From positions 1 through 5,086 of the forward strand of contig CABSBK010000101.1 of assembly GCA_902475865.1 (NCBI GenBank): a stretch of 5,086 bases of DNA. Direction: 5' to 3'. The DNA is from an uncultured Collinsella sp. GTDB lineage: Bacteria; Actinomycetota; Coriobacteriia; Coriobacteriales; Coriobacteriaceae. How positions within the stretch are numbered: the stretch's first letter is position 1; the number at the start of each line of letters is the position of its first letter. The position numbers and the translations under genes are program-made. Of the stretch, positions 4,844 to 5,086 are shown piece by piece. The notes beneath the pieces were generated by a model that was not told the DNA's origin, searched no databases, and worked only from the letters and a program-made list of their open reading frames with translations.

Positions 4844-5086
4844 GAGCCTCCCCTCCCTCACAGAAAAACGGAATGATTAGATCATCAAAGTCCTGAATCT
4901 CCTCGTGGCCAAAGCCTTCAAAGAACTCATGACGCTTGTCGCAGGACAGGTTGTTGTACACCGCAAACTGCGTTGCCGGCGGACAGACGATATCGGCCGT
5001 GCCCGTGCCAAACAGCACGGGGCACTTGACCATGGGGGCAAAATTCTTGGAATCGAAGTACGCCAGCTTGGCATAGGCTTTCTCGA
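4836..5086 (-). CDS. CE7-family acetyl (xylan) esterase, C-terminal part; N-terminus beyond the right edge
   Basis: The frame is open through the right edge, so only the last 82 residues are present. The fragment begins E-K-A-Y-A-K-L-A-Y-F-D and matches the CE7 C-terminus: AYFDSKNFAPMVKCPVLFGT, then the catalytic Asp in TADIVCPP (codon 4992-4994), QFAVYNNL, and the catalytic His in FGHEE (codon 4905-4907). Asp and His are 29 residues apart, as in characterised members; the nucleophile Ser lies outside the window. CE7 enzymes remove acetyl groups from small carbohydrates and related compounds and are usually cytoplasmic. Beside nanA/nanK/nanE the likely substrate is O-acetylated sialic acid or another mucin-derived acetylated sugar (inference). 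It is the first visible gene of the operon and overlaps its paralogue downstream by 8 nt; the two share about 13 of 29 residues between Asp and His, pointing to tandem duplication. Confidence 0.85.
   Translation of the reverse strand, partial: EKAYAKLAYFDSKNFAPMVKCPVLFGTGTADIVCPPATQFAVYNNLSCDKRHEFFEGFGHEEIQDFDDLIIPFFCEGGEAHV

Overview
The window is best read as two unrelated pieces of DNA joined at about positions 272-283. The first ~271 bases have lower GC (26 of 60 in the first line) and encode, on the + strand, an internal piece of a RibF-type FAD synthetase / riboflavin kinase of the Bacteroidetes kind. Everything to the right is clearly higher in GC (38 of 60 in the line starting at 541, for example). 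All its genes are on the - strand and look like a gut actinobacterium of the Coriobacteriia, probably Collinsella-like; that placement is from remembered protein style, not a search. Both genes at the junction are cut mid-domain in opposite orientations, so a chimeric (metagenomic) assembly is the simplest explanation.

The - strand region, in order of transcription (right to left), is: the C-terminal end of a CE7 acetyl esterase (runs off the right edge); a second CE7-like protein overlapping it by 8 nt; a lyase of the NanA/DapA aldolase family; a ROK sugar kinase (NanK); an N-acetylmannosamine-6-phosphate 2-epimerase (NanE); then rapZ, which is cut by the junction. The middle genes form a sialic acid catabolic operon. 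Esterase(s) would remove O-acetyl groups, NanA would split N-acetylneuraminate to ManNAc and pyruvate, NanK would phosphorylate ManNAc, and NanE would convert ManNAc-6-P to GlcNAc-6-P for entry into amino-sugar metabolism. rapZ is a separate housekeeping/regulatory gene.

The most unusual observations are these. (1) The second CE7 protein has lost its nucleophile serine (Gly in an otherwise intact elbow) but keeps the catalytic Asp and His at exact family spacing, so it looks like a dedicated pseudo-esterase translated in overlap with a presumably active paralogue. (2) The gaps nanA-nanK and nanK-nanE are almost completely filled by long imperfect palindromes of 108 and 98 bp. The latter has a C(UUCG)G-capped tip and a competing small hairpin in front of nanE. 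(3) A terminator-like hairpin with a U-rich tail directly abuts the rapZ Shine-Dalgarno. (4) The nanK Shine-Dalgarno lies inside a small hairpin. (5) The NanA-like lyase keeps the Schiff-base chemistry but not the usual sialate-contacting residues. No tRNA, rRNA, CRISPR array or insertion sequence was seen.
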